Assembly: GCA_039985655.1 (NCBI GenBank)
Contig: JBDWSF010000018.1
Location: forward strand, 248,001-312,000
Origin: Postechiella sp039985655
GTDB lineage: Bacteria > Bacteroidota > Bacteroidia > Flavobacteriales > Flavobacteriaceae
Direction of reading: 5' to 3'
Length of the DNA stretch: 64,000 nucleotides
Positions 17,671 through 27,056 of this stretch are shown one piece after another. Every line of letters begins with the position of its first letter. Position 1 is the stretch's first letter. The notes under the pieces are model-generated. The model did not search any database and was not told where the DNA came from. It saw only the letters and a program-made list of their open reading frames with translations. Made by a program: the position numbers and the translations under genes.

Positions 17671-18882
17671 TTGAACAAACTTAAAATATTAAACGACCCA
17701 ATTTACGGATTTATTACTATTCCGAATTCTCTTATTTTCGATTTAATACAACATAAGTATTTTCAGCGCTTACGGCGGATTACCCAAATGGGCATGTCTT
17801 ATTTGGTTTATCCTGGAGCGCATCATACACGTTTTCATCATGCTATTGGTTGTGTGCATTTAATGCAGCAAGTGGTTAACGTGCTTCGTTTTAAGGAGGT
17901 TACAATCTCTAAAGAGGAAGAAGAGGCATTATATATTGCTATTTTATTGCATGATATTGGACACGGTCCATTCTCGCATGCTATGGAGCATAGTATTGTA
18001 AATGGGGTCTCTCATGAGCAAATTTCGCTTCTGTTTATGGAGAAATTGAACACCGAATTTAACGGAAGTTTAACGCTTGCCATCCAGATTTTTAAGGGAG
18101 AATACCACAGGAACTTCATGCTTCAATTAATTTCTGGACAATTAGATATTGATAGAGCCGATTATTTAAAACGCGATAGTTTTTATACTGGAGTAGCAGA
18201 AGGTAATGTAAATAGCGAACGTTTAATTACAATGCTTAATGTTGTTGATGATAATTTAGTTATTGAAGAAAAAGGGATCTATAGTGTAGAAAAATTTATT
18301 ATTGCTAGACGTTTAATGTACTGGCAAGTTTATTTGCATAAAACAGGATTGGCTGCCGAACAATTGTTAATACGGGTTTTAAAGCGTGCTAAAGAGTTAA
18401 ATAGTAATGGAACAAAATTACACGCTAGTAAAGCATTACAGTTTTTCTTAGATAATGAAATTGCTATTGAGGATTTTAATGATGACACTTTAAATTTATT
18501 TTCTGCTTTAGATGATTTCGATGTGATTTCTGCAATGAAAGAGTGGATGCATCATGACGATTTTGTGTTAAGTCATTTATGTGAAATGATTATTAATCGG
18601 AATTTGTTGAAAATTAAGGTTAAAAATAAGAAAATAAAAAAGAAACACCTTGAAGCTCATATTGAAAAACTGATGCAAACACATCATATAAATAGGGTTG
18701 AAGCCGAGTATTTTGTTTTTACAGGTCGCATTTCTAATCAAGCGTATCATTTAGAAACTCAGAACATTAATATTTTACATAAATCGGGTAAAATACAAGA
18801 TATTGTTAAGGCTTCCGATCAACTAAATCTTAAAGCGTTATCAAAACCAGTGACTAAATACTATTTATGCTATCCTAAGTAG
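17671..18882 (+). CDS. HD-superfamily phosphohydrolase (dNTPase-like)
   Basis: 403 residues from a TTG start; an in-frame TGA lies two codons upstream, and MNKLKILNDPIYGFI is the usual N-terminus of this group. The HD metal motif is split in the standard way: HHTRFHHAIGC (~50) and LLHDIGHGPFSHAMEH (~91), with a later Asp in GQLDIDRADYLKRDSF. Members are relatives of SAMHD1 and dGTPase and are often annotated as dNTP or nucleotide hydrolases; the true substrate is unproven. It is divergent from porX with an 86-base spacer and precedes the lipid A block. Confidence 0.88.
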   Translation: MNKLKILNDPIYGFITIPNSLIFDLIQHKYFQRLRRITQMGMSYLVYPGAHHTRFHHAIGCVHLMQQVVNVLRFKEVTISKEEEEALYIAILLHDIGHGPFSHAMEHSIVNGVSHEQISLLFMEKLNTEFNGSLTLAIQIFKGEYHRNFMLQLISGQLDIDRADYLKRDSFYTGVAEGNVNSERLITMLNVVDDNLVIEEKGIYSVEKFIIARRLMYWQVYLHKTGLAAEQLLIRVLKRAKELNSNGTKLHASKALQFFLDNEIAIEDFNDDTLNLFSALDDFDVISAMKEWMHHDDFVLSHLCEMIINRNLLKIKVKNKKIKKKHLEAHIEKLMQTHHINRVEAEYFVFTGRISNQAYHLETQNINILHKSGKIQDIVKASDQLNLKALSKPVTKYYLCYPK

Positions 18883-19013
18883 AACTTGTAATGAGCTGTT
18901 TATTATCCTTTTATGTCGTATTTTAGATGTTTTGCTATAGCGTATTTAAGAGGTGTAAATGAATTAAACCATAATAGGTGAAAAGTACATGGAAAACTTT
19001 AACACATTTTTCC

Positions 19014-19021
19014 TATTTTTG
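19014..19021 (+). promoter_or_regulatory. putative -7 box TATTTTTG of the lpx operon
   Basis: TATTTTTG is an exact TAnnTTTG match 34 bases upstream of the lpxD GTG. It probably drives the lpxD-lpxC/fabZ-lpxA-efp block. No obvious -33 TTG is seen. Confidence 0.5.
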
Positions 19022-19055
19022 CGTTTATCAAACAAAAAACAACTAAACAAACAGT

Positions 19056-20069
19056 GTGAAATTCACAGCGCAACAAATAGCGGGAATTTTAGAAGGCGAT
19101 ATTGTTGGTAACCCCGACATAGAAGTATCAACACTTTCTAAAATAGAAGAAGGCTCTGAAGGTTCTCTAACCTTTTTAGCAAACCCCAAATACACATCAC
19201 ATATATATTCTACCAAAGCGTCAATAACTATTGTTAACAAGACATTTGTTCCTGAAAACGATATTGATACCACGTTAATTAAAGTAGACGATGCTTATTT
19301 AGCATTTTCTAAAATATTAGAATATTATAATTCAGTAAAACTTAATAAGGTAGGCATAGAACAACCTTCATTTATATCAGAATCTACTAAACATGGCGAT
19401 AATATCTATGTTGGTGCTTTTAGTTATATAGGAGATCATGTTACTTTAGGTGAGAATGTTAAAATTTTCCCTAGTGCATACATTGGCGATAATGTCATTA
19501 TTGGAGATAATACCATTGTCTTTGCAGGAGCTAAAATTTATTCGGAAACTGTAATCGGAGATAATTGTGTCATCAATTCGGGTTGTATTATAGGATCTGA
19601 TGGTTTTGGTTTTGCACCAAACGAAGATGGAGGTTATAATAAAATACCGCAAATTGGTAATGTTATTATTGAAGATTTTGTTGATGTTGGTGCGGCGACT
19701 ACTATAGATAGAGCAACTATGGGGGCTACTATAATAAGACAAGGTGTAAAGCTCGACAATCACATACAGATTGCTCATAATGTCGAGATTGGAAAAAACA
19801 CTGTAATAGCAGCACAAACAGGAGTTGCTGGCTCTACTAAAATTGGAGAAAATTGTCAAATTGGTGGGCAAGTAGGTATCGTGGGACATATTACTATTGG
19901 AAATAATGTGAAAATACAAGCGCAATCTGGTATAGGAAGACATGTAAAGGACAACGAGGTGCTTCAAGGCTCTCCGGCTCTAGCATTAACTGATTATAAT
20001 AAATCGTATGTGCACTTTAAAAACTTACCAAAGATTGTTAAAACTATAACTGATTTAGAAAAAAAATAA
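19056..20069 (+). CDS. lpxD: UDP-3-O-acylglucosamine N-acyltransferase
   Basis: 337 residues from a GTG start (MKFTAQQIAGILEGDIVGN), the standard LpxD N-terminus. A uridine-binding N-domain (~1-100) is followed by left-handed hexapeptide repeats (~105-290), the catalytic His in LDNHIQIAHNVEIG, and a C-terminal helical tail. It transfers the second 3-hydroxyacyl chain in lipid A synthesis. The stop abuts the ATG of lpxC/fabZ (no gap), so the two are tightly coupled. A second LpxD-like gene lies at 23063-24007. Confidence 0.95.
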   Translation: MKFTAQQIAGILEGDIVGNPDIEVSTLSKIEEGSEGSLTFLANPKYTSHIYSTKASITIVNKTFVPENDIDTTLIKVDDAYLAFSKILEYYNSVKLNKVGIEQPSFISESTKHGDNIYVGAFSYIGDHVTLGENVKIFPSAYIGDNVIIGDNTIVFAGAKIYSETVIGDNCVINSGCIIGSDGFGFAPNEDGGYNKIPQIGNVIIEDFVDVGAATTIDRATMGATIIRQGVKLDNHIQIAHNVEIGKNTVIAAQTGVAGSTKIGENCQIGGQVGIVGHITIGNNVKIQAQSGIGRHVKDNEVLQGSPALALTDYNKSYVHFKNLPKIVKTITDLEKK

Positions 20070-21476
20070 ATGGCTATTATTAATACCGAAATCAAGCAAA
20101 AAACAATAGGTAAAGAAATCTCTTTAACTGGCGTTGGATTGCATACAGGAAAAAATGTAACATTAACTTTTAAACCAGCAGAAGCTAATTTTGGTTATGC
20201 TTTTAAACGAGTCGATTTAGAAGGTGAGCCTGTAATTGCAGCAGATGCTAATTATGTTACGAATACTCAACGCGGTACATGTTTAGAAAAAAATGGGGTT
20301 ACCATTCAAACTTCAGAACATGTTTTAGCTGCATTGGTTGGATTAGATGTCGATAATGTTTTAATTGAACTTAATGAAGCTGAGCCTCCAATTATGGATG
20401 GTTCTTCAAAGTTTTTTGTTGAAGCTATAGAGAAAGCGGGCATCGTTGAGTTAGATGCTTTTAGAGAAGAGTTTGTTATTACTGATATTATATCGTATTC
20501 TGATGAAGAAACAGGGAGCGAAATTTTAGTAATGCCTTCTAAAGAGTATCAAATTACGACTATGGTCGATTTTGGAACTAAAGTTTTAGGAACCCAAAAT
20601 GCGACTTTAAATCATATTTCAGATTTTAAAAGGGACATTTCGAACTCTCGTACGTTTAGTTTTTTACATGAAATTGAAATGCTACTTGAGCACGGATTAA
20701 TAAAAGGTGGCGATTTAAATAATGCCATTGTTTATGTAGATAAAGAACTATCTCCAGAAACGATGGAAAAATTAAGAATTGCTTTTAATAAAGACAATAT
20801 TGCTATTAAACCAAATGGCATTTTAGATAACTTGACATTGCACCATCCTAATGAAGCTGCTAGACACAAGCTTTTAGATGTTTTGGGCGATTTGGCTTTA
20901 ATACGAACAAGAATTCGTGGTAAAATTATTGCTAATAAGCCTGGACATTTTGTAAATACACAGTTTGCAAAAAAAATGTCTAAAATTATTAAGAACGAAA
21001 GACGTAATAATGTTCCTAATATAGATTTAAATCAAGACCCCTTAATGGATGTTAATCAAATTATGGCTATGTTACCACATAGACAGCCATTTTTGTTGAT
21101 TGACAAGGTTTTTGAGTTGACAGATAATTACGTTATAGCCATGAAGAATGTAACGATGAATGAACCGTTCTTCGCTGGTCATTTTCCTGGGGCACCAGTA
21201 ATGCCAGGTGTTTTAATTGTTGAAGCTATGGCACAAACAGGAGGCGTACTTGTTTTAAATACCGTTCCAGATCCTGAAAATTATTTAACATTTTTCATGA
21301 AAATGGATAAGGTGAAGTTTAAAAGAAAGGTAAGTCCAGGAGATACTTTAATATTTAAATGTTCGTTAATAACACCTATTAGAAGAGGTATTTGCCATAT
21401 GCAAGGTTATGCATATGCTAATGGGAAACTTTGTGCTGAAGCAGAACTTATGGCACAAATATCTAAAGTGAAATAA
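20070..21476 (+). CDS. lpxC/fabZ: bifunctional UDP-3-O-acyl-N-acetylglucosamine deacetylase / 3-hydroxyacyl-ACP dehydratase
   Basis: 468 residues made of two fused enzymes, a hallmark of Bacteroidota. LpxC (~1-305) has its zinc ligands in TSEHVLAALVGL and in RHKLLDVLGDLAL. FabZ (~320-468) has LPHRQPFLLID and the active-site helix GHFPGAPVMPGVLIVEAMAQ with its His and Glu. LpxC performs the committed step of lipid A synthesis and FabZ dehydrates 3-hydroxyacyl-ACP, so the fusion balances two users of the same acyl pool. The ATG follows the lpxD stop directly. Confidence 0.97.
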   Translation: MAIINTEIKQKTIGKEISLTGVGLHTGKNVTLTFKPAEANFGYAFKRVDLEGEPVIAADANYVTNTQRGTCLEKNGVTIQTSEHVLAALVGLDVDNVLIELNEAEPPIMDGSSKFFVEAIEKAGIVELDAFREEFVITDIISYSDEETGSEILVMPSKEYQITTMVDFGTKVLGTQNATLNHISDFKRDISNSRTFSFLHEIEMLLEHGLIKGGDLNNAIVYVDKELSPETMEKLRIAFNKDNIAIKPNGILDNLTLHHPNEAARHKLLDVLGDLALIRTRIRGKIIANKPGHFVNTQFAKKMSKIIKNERRNNVPNIDLNQDPLMDVNQIMAMLPHRQPFLLIDKVFELTDNYVIAMKNVTMNEPFFAGHFPGAPVMPGVLIVEAMAQTGGVLVLNTVPDPENYLTFFMKMDKVKFKRKVSPGDTLIFKCSLITPIRRGICHMQGYAYANGKLCAEAELMAQISKVK

Positions 21477-21577
21477 ATTAGAGAGAATTAACAGAGCAAT
21501 AGCTATTATTTTCTTTAAAATGAAAACCTTAGATTGCGAAAAGAGTTTTACCTCCTTATTAAAATAACATTATAAAA

Positions 21578-22363
21578 ATGAATCAACCCTTAGCGTATGT
21601 GCACCCTGGTGCAAAAATTGCAAAAAATGTGGTTATAGAACCTTTTACAACTATTCATAACAATGTAAAAATTGGAGAAGGTACTTGGATAGGAAGTAAT
21701 GTAACCATTATGGAAGGTGCTAGAATAGGTAAAAATTGTAATATTTTCCCTGGTTCGGTTATTTCTGCCGTGCCACAAGATTTAAAATATAACGATGAAG
21801 ATACGACTGTCGAAATCGGAAATAATGTAACCATTAGAGAATGTGTTACCATAAATAGAGGTACAGCAGACAGGATGAAAACTGTTATTGGTGATAATTG
21901 TTTAATTATGGCGTATTGCCATATAGCACACGATTGTATCGTTGGTAAAAATTGTATTTTTTCTAATAATAGTACGCTTGCAGGACATATTACTGTTGGC
22001 GATTACGTTGTTTTAGCTGGTATGACAGCAGTACATCAATTTGTATCTGTTGGAAGTCATGCATTTGTTACTGGCGGATCTTTAGTAAGAAAAGATGTTC
22101 CTCCTTTTGTAAAAGCAGCGCGTGAGCCTTTATCTTATGTTGGAATTAATTCTGTTGGATTGAGAAGGCGTGGATATAGCACTGAAAAAATTAGAGAAAT
22201 TCAAAATATTTTTAGAATTCTCTATCAAAAAAATTATAACAATACACAGGCTGCGGGGATCATTGAAGCCGAAATGGAAGCAACTCCAGAACGCGATGAG
22301 ATTTTACAATTTATTAAGAATTCACATCGAGGAATAATGAAAGGATATTTTAAATCAAATTAA
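21578..22363 (+). CDS. lpxA: UDP-N-acetylglucosamine O-acyltransferase
   Basis: 261 residues, the normal LpxA length. Hexapeptide repeats run through residues ~5-190, including IAHDCIVGKNCIFSNN with the catalytic His and VVLAGMTAVHQFVSVG, followed by a helical C-terminus (GINSVGLRRRGYSTEKIREI). It adds the first 3-hydroxyacyl chain to UDP-GlcNAc. It lies 101 bases after lpxC/fabZ and 51 bases before efp on the same strand. Confidence 0.96.
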   Translation: MNQPLAYVHPGAKIAKNVVIEPFTTIHNNVKIGEGTWIGSNVTIMEGARIGKNCNIFPGSVISAVPQDLKYNDEDTTVEIGNNVTIRECVTINRGTADRMKTVIGDNCLIMAYCHIAHDCIVGKNCIFSNNSTLAGHITVGDYVVLAGMTAVHQFVSVGSHAFVTGGSLVRKDVPPFVKAAREPLSYVGINSVGLRRRGYSTEKIREIQNIFRILYQKNYNNTQAAGIIEAEMEATPERDEILQFIKNSHRGIMKGYFKSN

Positions 22364-22414
22364 AATTATTTATTAGTCGCTTTAAAGCGATTTAACAACA
22401 AACAAAATATAGTT

Positions 22415-22981
22415 ATGGCAAGTACAAGTGATATTAGAAACGGATTATGCATTCGATATAATAATGATATCTATAAAATAATAGAATTTCTACATGTGAA
22501 ACCTGGTAAAGGCCCTGCATTTGTTAGAACAAAAATGAAAAGTGTAACAAATGGAAAAGTTTTAGATAATACATTTTCAGCTGGTCATAAATTAGATGAT
22601 GTACGTGTAGAGACTCATAAATTTCAGTTTTTATATCATGATGGGGAATTTTTTCACTTTATGAATACAGAAGATTATTCTCAAATTCAATTATTAGAAG
22701 CTGCATTAGATAATCCTGGTTTAATGAAAGAAGGTCAGGTTGTTACAGTTTTAATTAATTCTGAAGATAACTCGCCGCTTTCTGTAGATTTACCTGCAAG
22801 TGTCGTTTTAGAAGTTACAGCAACAGAGCCTGGTGTTAAAGGTAATACAGCAACCAATGCAACTAAACCTGCAACTGTCGAAACTGGAGCTACTGTTAAT
22901 GTGCCGCTTTTTATTAATGAAGGTGATAAAATAAAAGTTGAGACTGAAAAAGGGACTTACAAAGAACGTGTAAAAGAATAA
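22415..22981 (+). CDS. efp: elongation factor P
   Basis: 188 residues with the three EF-P beta-barrels. The tRNA-acceptor loop HVKPGKGPAFVRTKMKS carries the Lys that is modified in many bacteria, and the C-terminal domain holds VPLFINEGDKIKVETEKGTY. EF-P relieves ribosome stalling at polyproline. Co-location with lpxA and an LpxD-like gene is a common Bacteroidota arrangement. Confidence 0.97.
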   Translation: MASTSDIRNGLCIRYNNDIYKIIEFLHVKPGKGPAFVRTKMKSVTNGKVLDNTFSAGHKLDDVRVETHKFQFLYHDGEFFHFMNTEDYSQIQLLEAALDNPGLMKEGQVVTVLINSEDNSPLSVDLPASVVLEVTATEPGVKGNTATNATKPATVETGATVNVPLFINEGDKIKVETEKGTYKERVKE

Positions 22982-23026
22982 ATAAGTCGATGTTGTTTAG
23001 TATTTAGCAAGTGTTTTGTCCATTTG

Positions 23027-23061
23027 ACTGAAAACTGAAGACTGAAGACTGAAGACTGATA
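23027..23061 (+). repeat. five tandem 7-base units (ACTGAAG type)
   Basis: Five heptamers ACTGAAA, ACTGAAG x3, ACTGATA end one base before the ATG of the LpxD-like gene. They have the same seven-base period as the arrays in the his and leu operons but a different consensus. Confidence 0.85.
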
Positions 23062-23062
23062 A

Positions 23063-24007
23063 ATGAAATTCCCTAAACCCTATACTTTAAAAGAAACCGC
23101 GCAATTAATAGATTGTACATTTGTTGGTGATGACAATTTTCCTGTTCTAGGCATGAACGAAATTCATGTTGTAGAATCTGGAGATATTGTTTTTGTAGAC
23201 CATCCAAAATATTACGATAAAGCTTTAGAATCTGCCGCTACCATTATTCTTATTAATAAAGAAGTAGAGTGTCCAGAAGGCAAAGCACTTTTGGTTAGCG
23301 ACGATCCTTTTAGAGATTTTAATACACTAACAAATCATTTTAAACCATTTCAATCAGCTAATAGTCAAATTTCAGCATCAGCTAAAATAGGTCAGAATAC
23401 GATTATTCAACCCAATACTTTTATAGGTCATAATGTTGTTATTGGTGATCATTGTATTATTCATTCTAATGTGAGTATTTACGATGATGCAATTATTGGT
23501 AACCATGTTACTATTCATTCAGGGAGTGTTTTAGGATCTAATGCGTTTTATTATAAAAATAGACCAGATGGCTATGATCGTTTAAAATCTTGCGGACGTG
23601 TTGTAATCGAAGATCATGTAGATATTGGAGCAGCTTGTACTATCGATAGAGGTGTAACGGCTGATACTAGAATAAAAGAAGGCGCAAAAATAGATAATCA
23701 AGTACAAATAGGACACGATACCGTTATTGGTAAGAAGTCTTTAATAGCGTCTCAAGTAGGGATTGCAGGTTGTACCATTATTGAAGATGAAGTTGTTATT
23801 TGGGGGCAAGTTGGAATAACTAGTGGTGTTACTATTGGCAAAAAAGCGGTTATTTCGGCTAAAGCCGGAGTTAGTAAATCGTTAGAAGGCGGGAAGAGTT
23901 ATTTTGGAATTCCTGCGGATGATTTCCGATCAAAATATAAAGAAATTGCAGCCATAAGAAAGATTCCAGTAATACTGGAAAAATTAAAACAAATCGAAAA
24001 AAAATAG
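23063..24007 (+). CDS. LpxD-like hexapeptide acyltransferase (second copy)
   Basis: 314 residues, paralogous to lpxD at 19056. It has the same N-terminal uridine-binding-like domain, hexapeptide repeats with KIDNQVQIGHDTVIGKKS (catalytic His position kept) and a short C-terminal helix. Many Bacteroidota carry this second copy beside efp and sucD. It may act on a different acyl chain or sugar substrate; I infer this from the duplication only. The gap to efp is filled by a heptamer array. Confidence 0.88.
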   Translation: MKFPKPYTLKETAQLIDCTFVGDDNFPVLGMNEIHVVESGDIVFVDHPKYYDKALESAATIILINKEVECPEGKALLVSDDPFRDFNTLTNHFKPFQSANSQISASAKIGQNTIIQPNTFIGHNVVIGDHCIIHSNVSIYDDAIIGNHVTIHSGSVLGSNAFYYKNRPDGYDRLKSCGRVVIEDHVDIGAACTIDRGVTADTRIKEGAKIDNQVQIGHDTVIGKKSLIASQVGIAGCTIIEDEVVIWGQVGITSGVTIGKKAVISAKAGVSKSLEGGKSYFGIPADDFRSKYKEIAAIRKIPVILEKLKQIEKK

Positions 24008-24106
24008 ATGTCTATTTTTTATGAAATTAAAATGAATTTTACTTTAAAAATATAATTCAAAAAATTACATTTGTTTAATTAAATTAATAAAGATAAATAA
24101 TCTCAT

Positions 24107-24979
24107 ATGAGTGTTTTAGTAAACAAGGATTCAAAAATAATAGTTCAAGGTTTTACAGGTAGTGAAGGTACTTTTCACGCTGGTCAAATGATTGAATACG
24201 GAACAAACGTTGTTGGTGGTGTAACACCAGGTAAAGGTGGTCAAACACATTTAGATAAACCAGTTTTTAATACAGTGCAAGAAGCTGTAAATGTTGCTGG
24301 AGCAGATACAACCATTATTTTTGTACCACCTGCTTTTGCTGCAGATGCGATTATGGAAGCTGCAGATGCTGGAATTAAAGTAATTATTACAATTACAGAA
24401 GGAATTCCTGTTGCTGATATGATTAAAGCTTCAAATTATATAAAAAATAAAGCGTGTAGATTAATAGGCCCTAACTGTCCAGGAATTATAACTCCAGGTG
24501 AAGCTAAAGTTGGTATTATGCCTGGTTTTGTTTTCAAAAAAGGAAAAGTTGGTATTGTTTCTAAATCAGGAACATTAACATATGAAGCTGCAGATCAAGT
24601 TGTAAAACAAGGTTTAGGAATTACAACAGCTATTGGTATTGGTGGAGATCCAATTATTGGAACAACAACTAAAGAAGCTGTTGAGTTATTAATTAACGAT
24701 CCAGAAACTGAAGCTGTAGTTATGATTGGTGAAATTGGAGGTCAATTAGAAGCCGATGCTGCAAACTGGTACAAAGCTAGTGGAAGTAAAAAACCTGTTG
24801 TAGGTTTTATTGCTGGTGAAACGGCACCTGCTGGTCGTACTATGGGACATGCTGGTGCTATTGTTGGAGGAAGTGATGATACTGCTCAAGCTAAAAAAGC
24901 AATTATGAGAGCATGTGGAATTCACGTAGTTGATTCTCCTGCAGAAATAGGAAAGAAAATTGCTGAAGTATTAGGGTAG
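24107..24979 (+). CDS. sucD: succinyl-CoA ligase, ADP-forming, alpha subunit
   Basis: 290 residues, matching SucD. It has the CoA-binding Rossmann start (KIIVQGFTGSEGTFHAGQMI), GPNCPGIITPGEAKVGIMPG, and the phosphohistidine site in GRTMGHAGAIVGG. It forms ATP and succinate from succinyl-CoA in the TCA cycle with the beta subunit SucC, which is not in the window. A strong hairpin terminator follows. Confidence 0.97.
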   Translation: MSVLVNKDSKIIVQGFTGSEGTFHAGQMIEYGTNVVGGVTPGKGGQTHLDKPVFNTVQEAVNVAGADTTIIFVPPAFAADAIMEAADAGIKVIITITEGIPVADMIKASNYIKNKACRLIGPNCPGIITPGEAKVGIMPGFVFKKGKVGIVSKSGTLTYEAADQVVKQGLGITTAIGIGGDPIIGTTTKEAVELLINDPETEAVVMIGEIGGQLEADAANWYKASGSKKPVVGFIAGETAPAGRTMGHAGAIVGGSDDTAQAKKAIMRACGIHVVDSPAEIGKKIAEVLG

Positions 24980-25001
24980 TCTTAATAGTTCTTTAAAATA
25001 T

Positions 25002-25041
25002 AAAAATCCGTTAACTTTTAATAGTTAACGGATTTTTTTTG
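25002..25041 (+). terminator. rho-independent terminator after sucD
   Basis: Arms of 15 bases (AAAAATCCGTTAACT at 25002-25016 and its exact complement at 25023-25037) flank a six-base loop and run into eight T residues. It is placed 22 bases after the sucD stop. Confidence 0.93.
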
Positions 25042-25419
25042 TGTAAAACTAAAGTGATTTCTACTAAAATTTAAATACTTTCAAAAACGAAGTAAACAAG
25101 TGTGTTGAAGATTTTAGGCATATAGAAATGGTTAATATCCTGTGCATGATAGGATAAAAACGAATATGTTAAAAATTCTCCATGACCAGCTCATGATTCT
25201 TCAATGTTATTACTTTGTTGAACAATAGAAATTGGCCGAAATTGCTTGAAGAGGACGATTTACGCCTAATAGTGAAGCTGAAAATGGTATTCTGATATGA
25301 TTTATTGTTGAGAATTACATATAGAAAACATATTATGAAACTGATAATTGAATGTTAATTGTATTATATATAAGATTTAGTTTGTTTAGGTTTGTCTGAT
25401 AAAACCGCTTTATTTCAAC
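25042..25419. other. 378-bp intergenic region, nothing recognised
   Basis: The stretch between the sucD terminator and the ECF sigma gene holds no convincing ORF, RNA gene or repeat on either strand. It should contain the promoter of the sigma/anti-sigma unit, but I see no clear TTG/TAnnTTTG pair. It could be the remnant of a lost gene. Confidence 0.4.
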
Positions 25420-25938
25420 TTGAAAATAAAACCAACATCCGAATCCAATAAAGAAGCTAAATTTTCAATTTTATTCGATAAACATTATAAAAAGCTATAC
25501 AATTATGCTTTTAAAATTCTTAAAGAAATTTCTATTTCTGAAGAGTTAGTTCAAGAGGCCTTTATAAAACTTTGGGAAAACTTTGAAACAATTAAGGATT
25601 CAGACCGCGCCATAGAATCGTTTTTGATAATAACACTCAAGAATAAAATTATTGATAATTATCGAAAAAATAAAACTAGGGAGAAACATAGCAAGCTCTA
25701 CACTTTAAATGTTCGTCTTGAAACCGAGATTGATAAAGAATGGGAATTATTACAACAAATAGAGTGTATTTATACAAATCTTGAACAAAAAACATTAAAT
25801 ATTTTTAAGTTATCAAGAAATGAAGGGTTAACGTATAAAGAGATTTCTATAAAAAATAATATTTCTATAAAAACGGTTGAATTCCATATTTCAAAAGCTT
25901 TAAAGGTTTTTAGGAAAGGGTTAAAAGATTATTTATAA
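25420..25938 (+). CDS. ECF RNA polymerase sigma-70 factor (FecI-like)
   Basis: 172 residues from a TTG start. Region 2 is seen in FSILFDKHYKKLYNYAFKI and EELVQEAFIKLWENFETI, and region 4 in LTYKEISIKNNISIKTVEFH. This is the Bacteroidota FecI-like ECF family. The gene is followed by a FecR-type anti-sigma gene and an STN-containing TonB receptor, so it most likely responds to a signal passed across both membranes when the receptor's ligand is present. Confidence 0.92.
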   Translation: MKIKPTSESNKEAKFSILFDKHYKKLYNYAFKILKEISISEELVQEAFIKLWENFETIKDSDRAIESFLIITLKNKIIDNYRKNKTREKHSKLYTLNVRLETEIDKEWELLQQIECIYTNLEQKTLNIFKLSRNEGLTYKEISIKNNISIKTVEFHISKALKVFRKGLKDYL

Positions 25939-26007
25939 AAATAATTTCATATTTAAATTAGGGTAATACTATTCGACGAACGTTTTATAAGTATCAAAAG
26001 CCTTATT

Positions 26008-26970
26008 ATGAAACATTCTCAAACTACAGAAACTGATCTTTGGGCATATATATCCAAAACAGCAGATAAAACGACATCTAAAAAGGTTGAGAGCTGGAAG
26101 GCATCTGATGCATTTGATCCAAAATTATTTGAAGAAATTAAAAGTATCTATGATAATTCAATAGAACAGGAACTATCTGTTAATGCCGCTAAAAAACAGT
26201 TTTTTAACACTGTTTCGTCTTCAGGAAAATCAAAACGATACCGTTGGAAAAACCTATTAAAGTACGCCGCAATATTGGTAATTGTGATTTCTGGAAGATT
26301 AGCTTATCAACGTGTATTCTCAAATGAAATAACGATTATAACAACGTTTGGTGAACAAAAACAAGTAAGGCTACTGGATGGATCTGAGGTTTGGTTAAAT
26401 GCGTCCAGTAAATTATCCTATAATAAAGAATATCCGAGAACTTTATATTTGGAAGGCGAGGCTTTTTTTGATGTAGAAAAAGATAAATCACACCCGTTTA
26501 CCGTTAGTACTTCCGATGGAATACAAGTTCGAGTCTTAGGAACTCGTTTTAATGTTAAATCATATTTAAATAGTACAATTACCGAAACCAAACTACTTAC
26601 TGGTAAAGTAGAATTGAGTTCTAAAGCGCATTTCAAGAATAAAATACTAATGATTCCAAATGAAAAAACAATTTTCTATAGAGATAAAAATAAGATAGTA
26701 AAGTCTAAAATGGAAGGTAATGAGAATAAGGTCGTTTGGAAAGAAGGAAAAATCCAATTTAAAAATAAAATATTTAAAGAAATAGCCATGGATTTAAAAA
26801 CTCAATTTAATATAAATATCCAGTTTGAAAATGAGCAAATTGCAAATTCGAAGTTCACGGGCTCTTTTGATAAAGCTACGCCTATAGATGAGATTTTAGA
26901 AATTCTAAAAATATCGAAAGACTTTAATTATAAACTAAACATGAAAACTAATGCCTGGTTAATAAACTAA
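26008..26970 (+). CDS. FecR-family anti-sigma factor
   Basis: 320 residues: a cytoplasmic N-domain that would hold the sigma factor (~1-85), a membrane helix (LLKYAAILVIVISGRLAY, ~87-105), a FecR domain (ITTFGEQKQVRLLDGSEVWL through FDVEKDKSHPFTV) and a DUF4974-like C-domain (FKEIAMDLKTQFNINIQFEN) that contacts the receptor's STN domain. It lies 69 bases after the sigma gene. The layout is that of a trans-envelope regulatory cascade. Confidence 0.92.
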   Translation: MKHSQTTETDLWAYISKTADKTTSKKVESWKASDAFDPKLFEEIKSIYDNSIEQELSVNAAKKQFFNTVSSSGKSKRYRWKNLLKYAAILVIVISGRLAYQRVFSNEITIITTFGEQKQVRLLDGSEVWLNASSKLSYNKEYPRTLYLEGEAFFDVEKDKSHPFTVSTSDGIQVRVLGTRFNVKSYLNSTITETKLLTGKVELSSKAHFKNKILMIPNEKTIFYRDKNKIVKSKMEGNENKVVWKEGKIQFKNKIFKEIAMDLKTQFNINIQFENEQIANSKFTGSFDKATPIDEILEILKISKDFNYKLNMKTNAWLIN

Positions 26971-27056
26971 AAAGTGGGAAAATTAGAGTTTTCCCACTAT
27001 AAAATGTCAATAAATCGTAATCGTGAAATCATTATTAATTAACATCAAACAAATTT

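Noticed and set aside
19446..19967. 173-residue minus-strand ORF within lpxD
   Set aside because: It is the antisense shadow of the hexapeptide repeats; Ser/Asn/Tyr-rich composition reflects the periodic sense strand.
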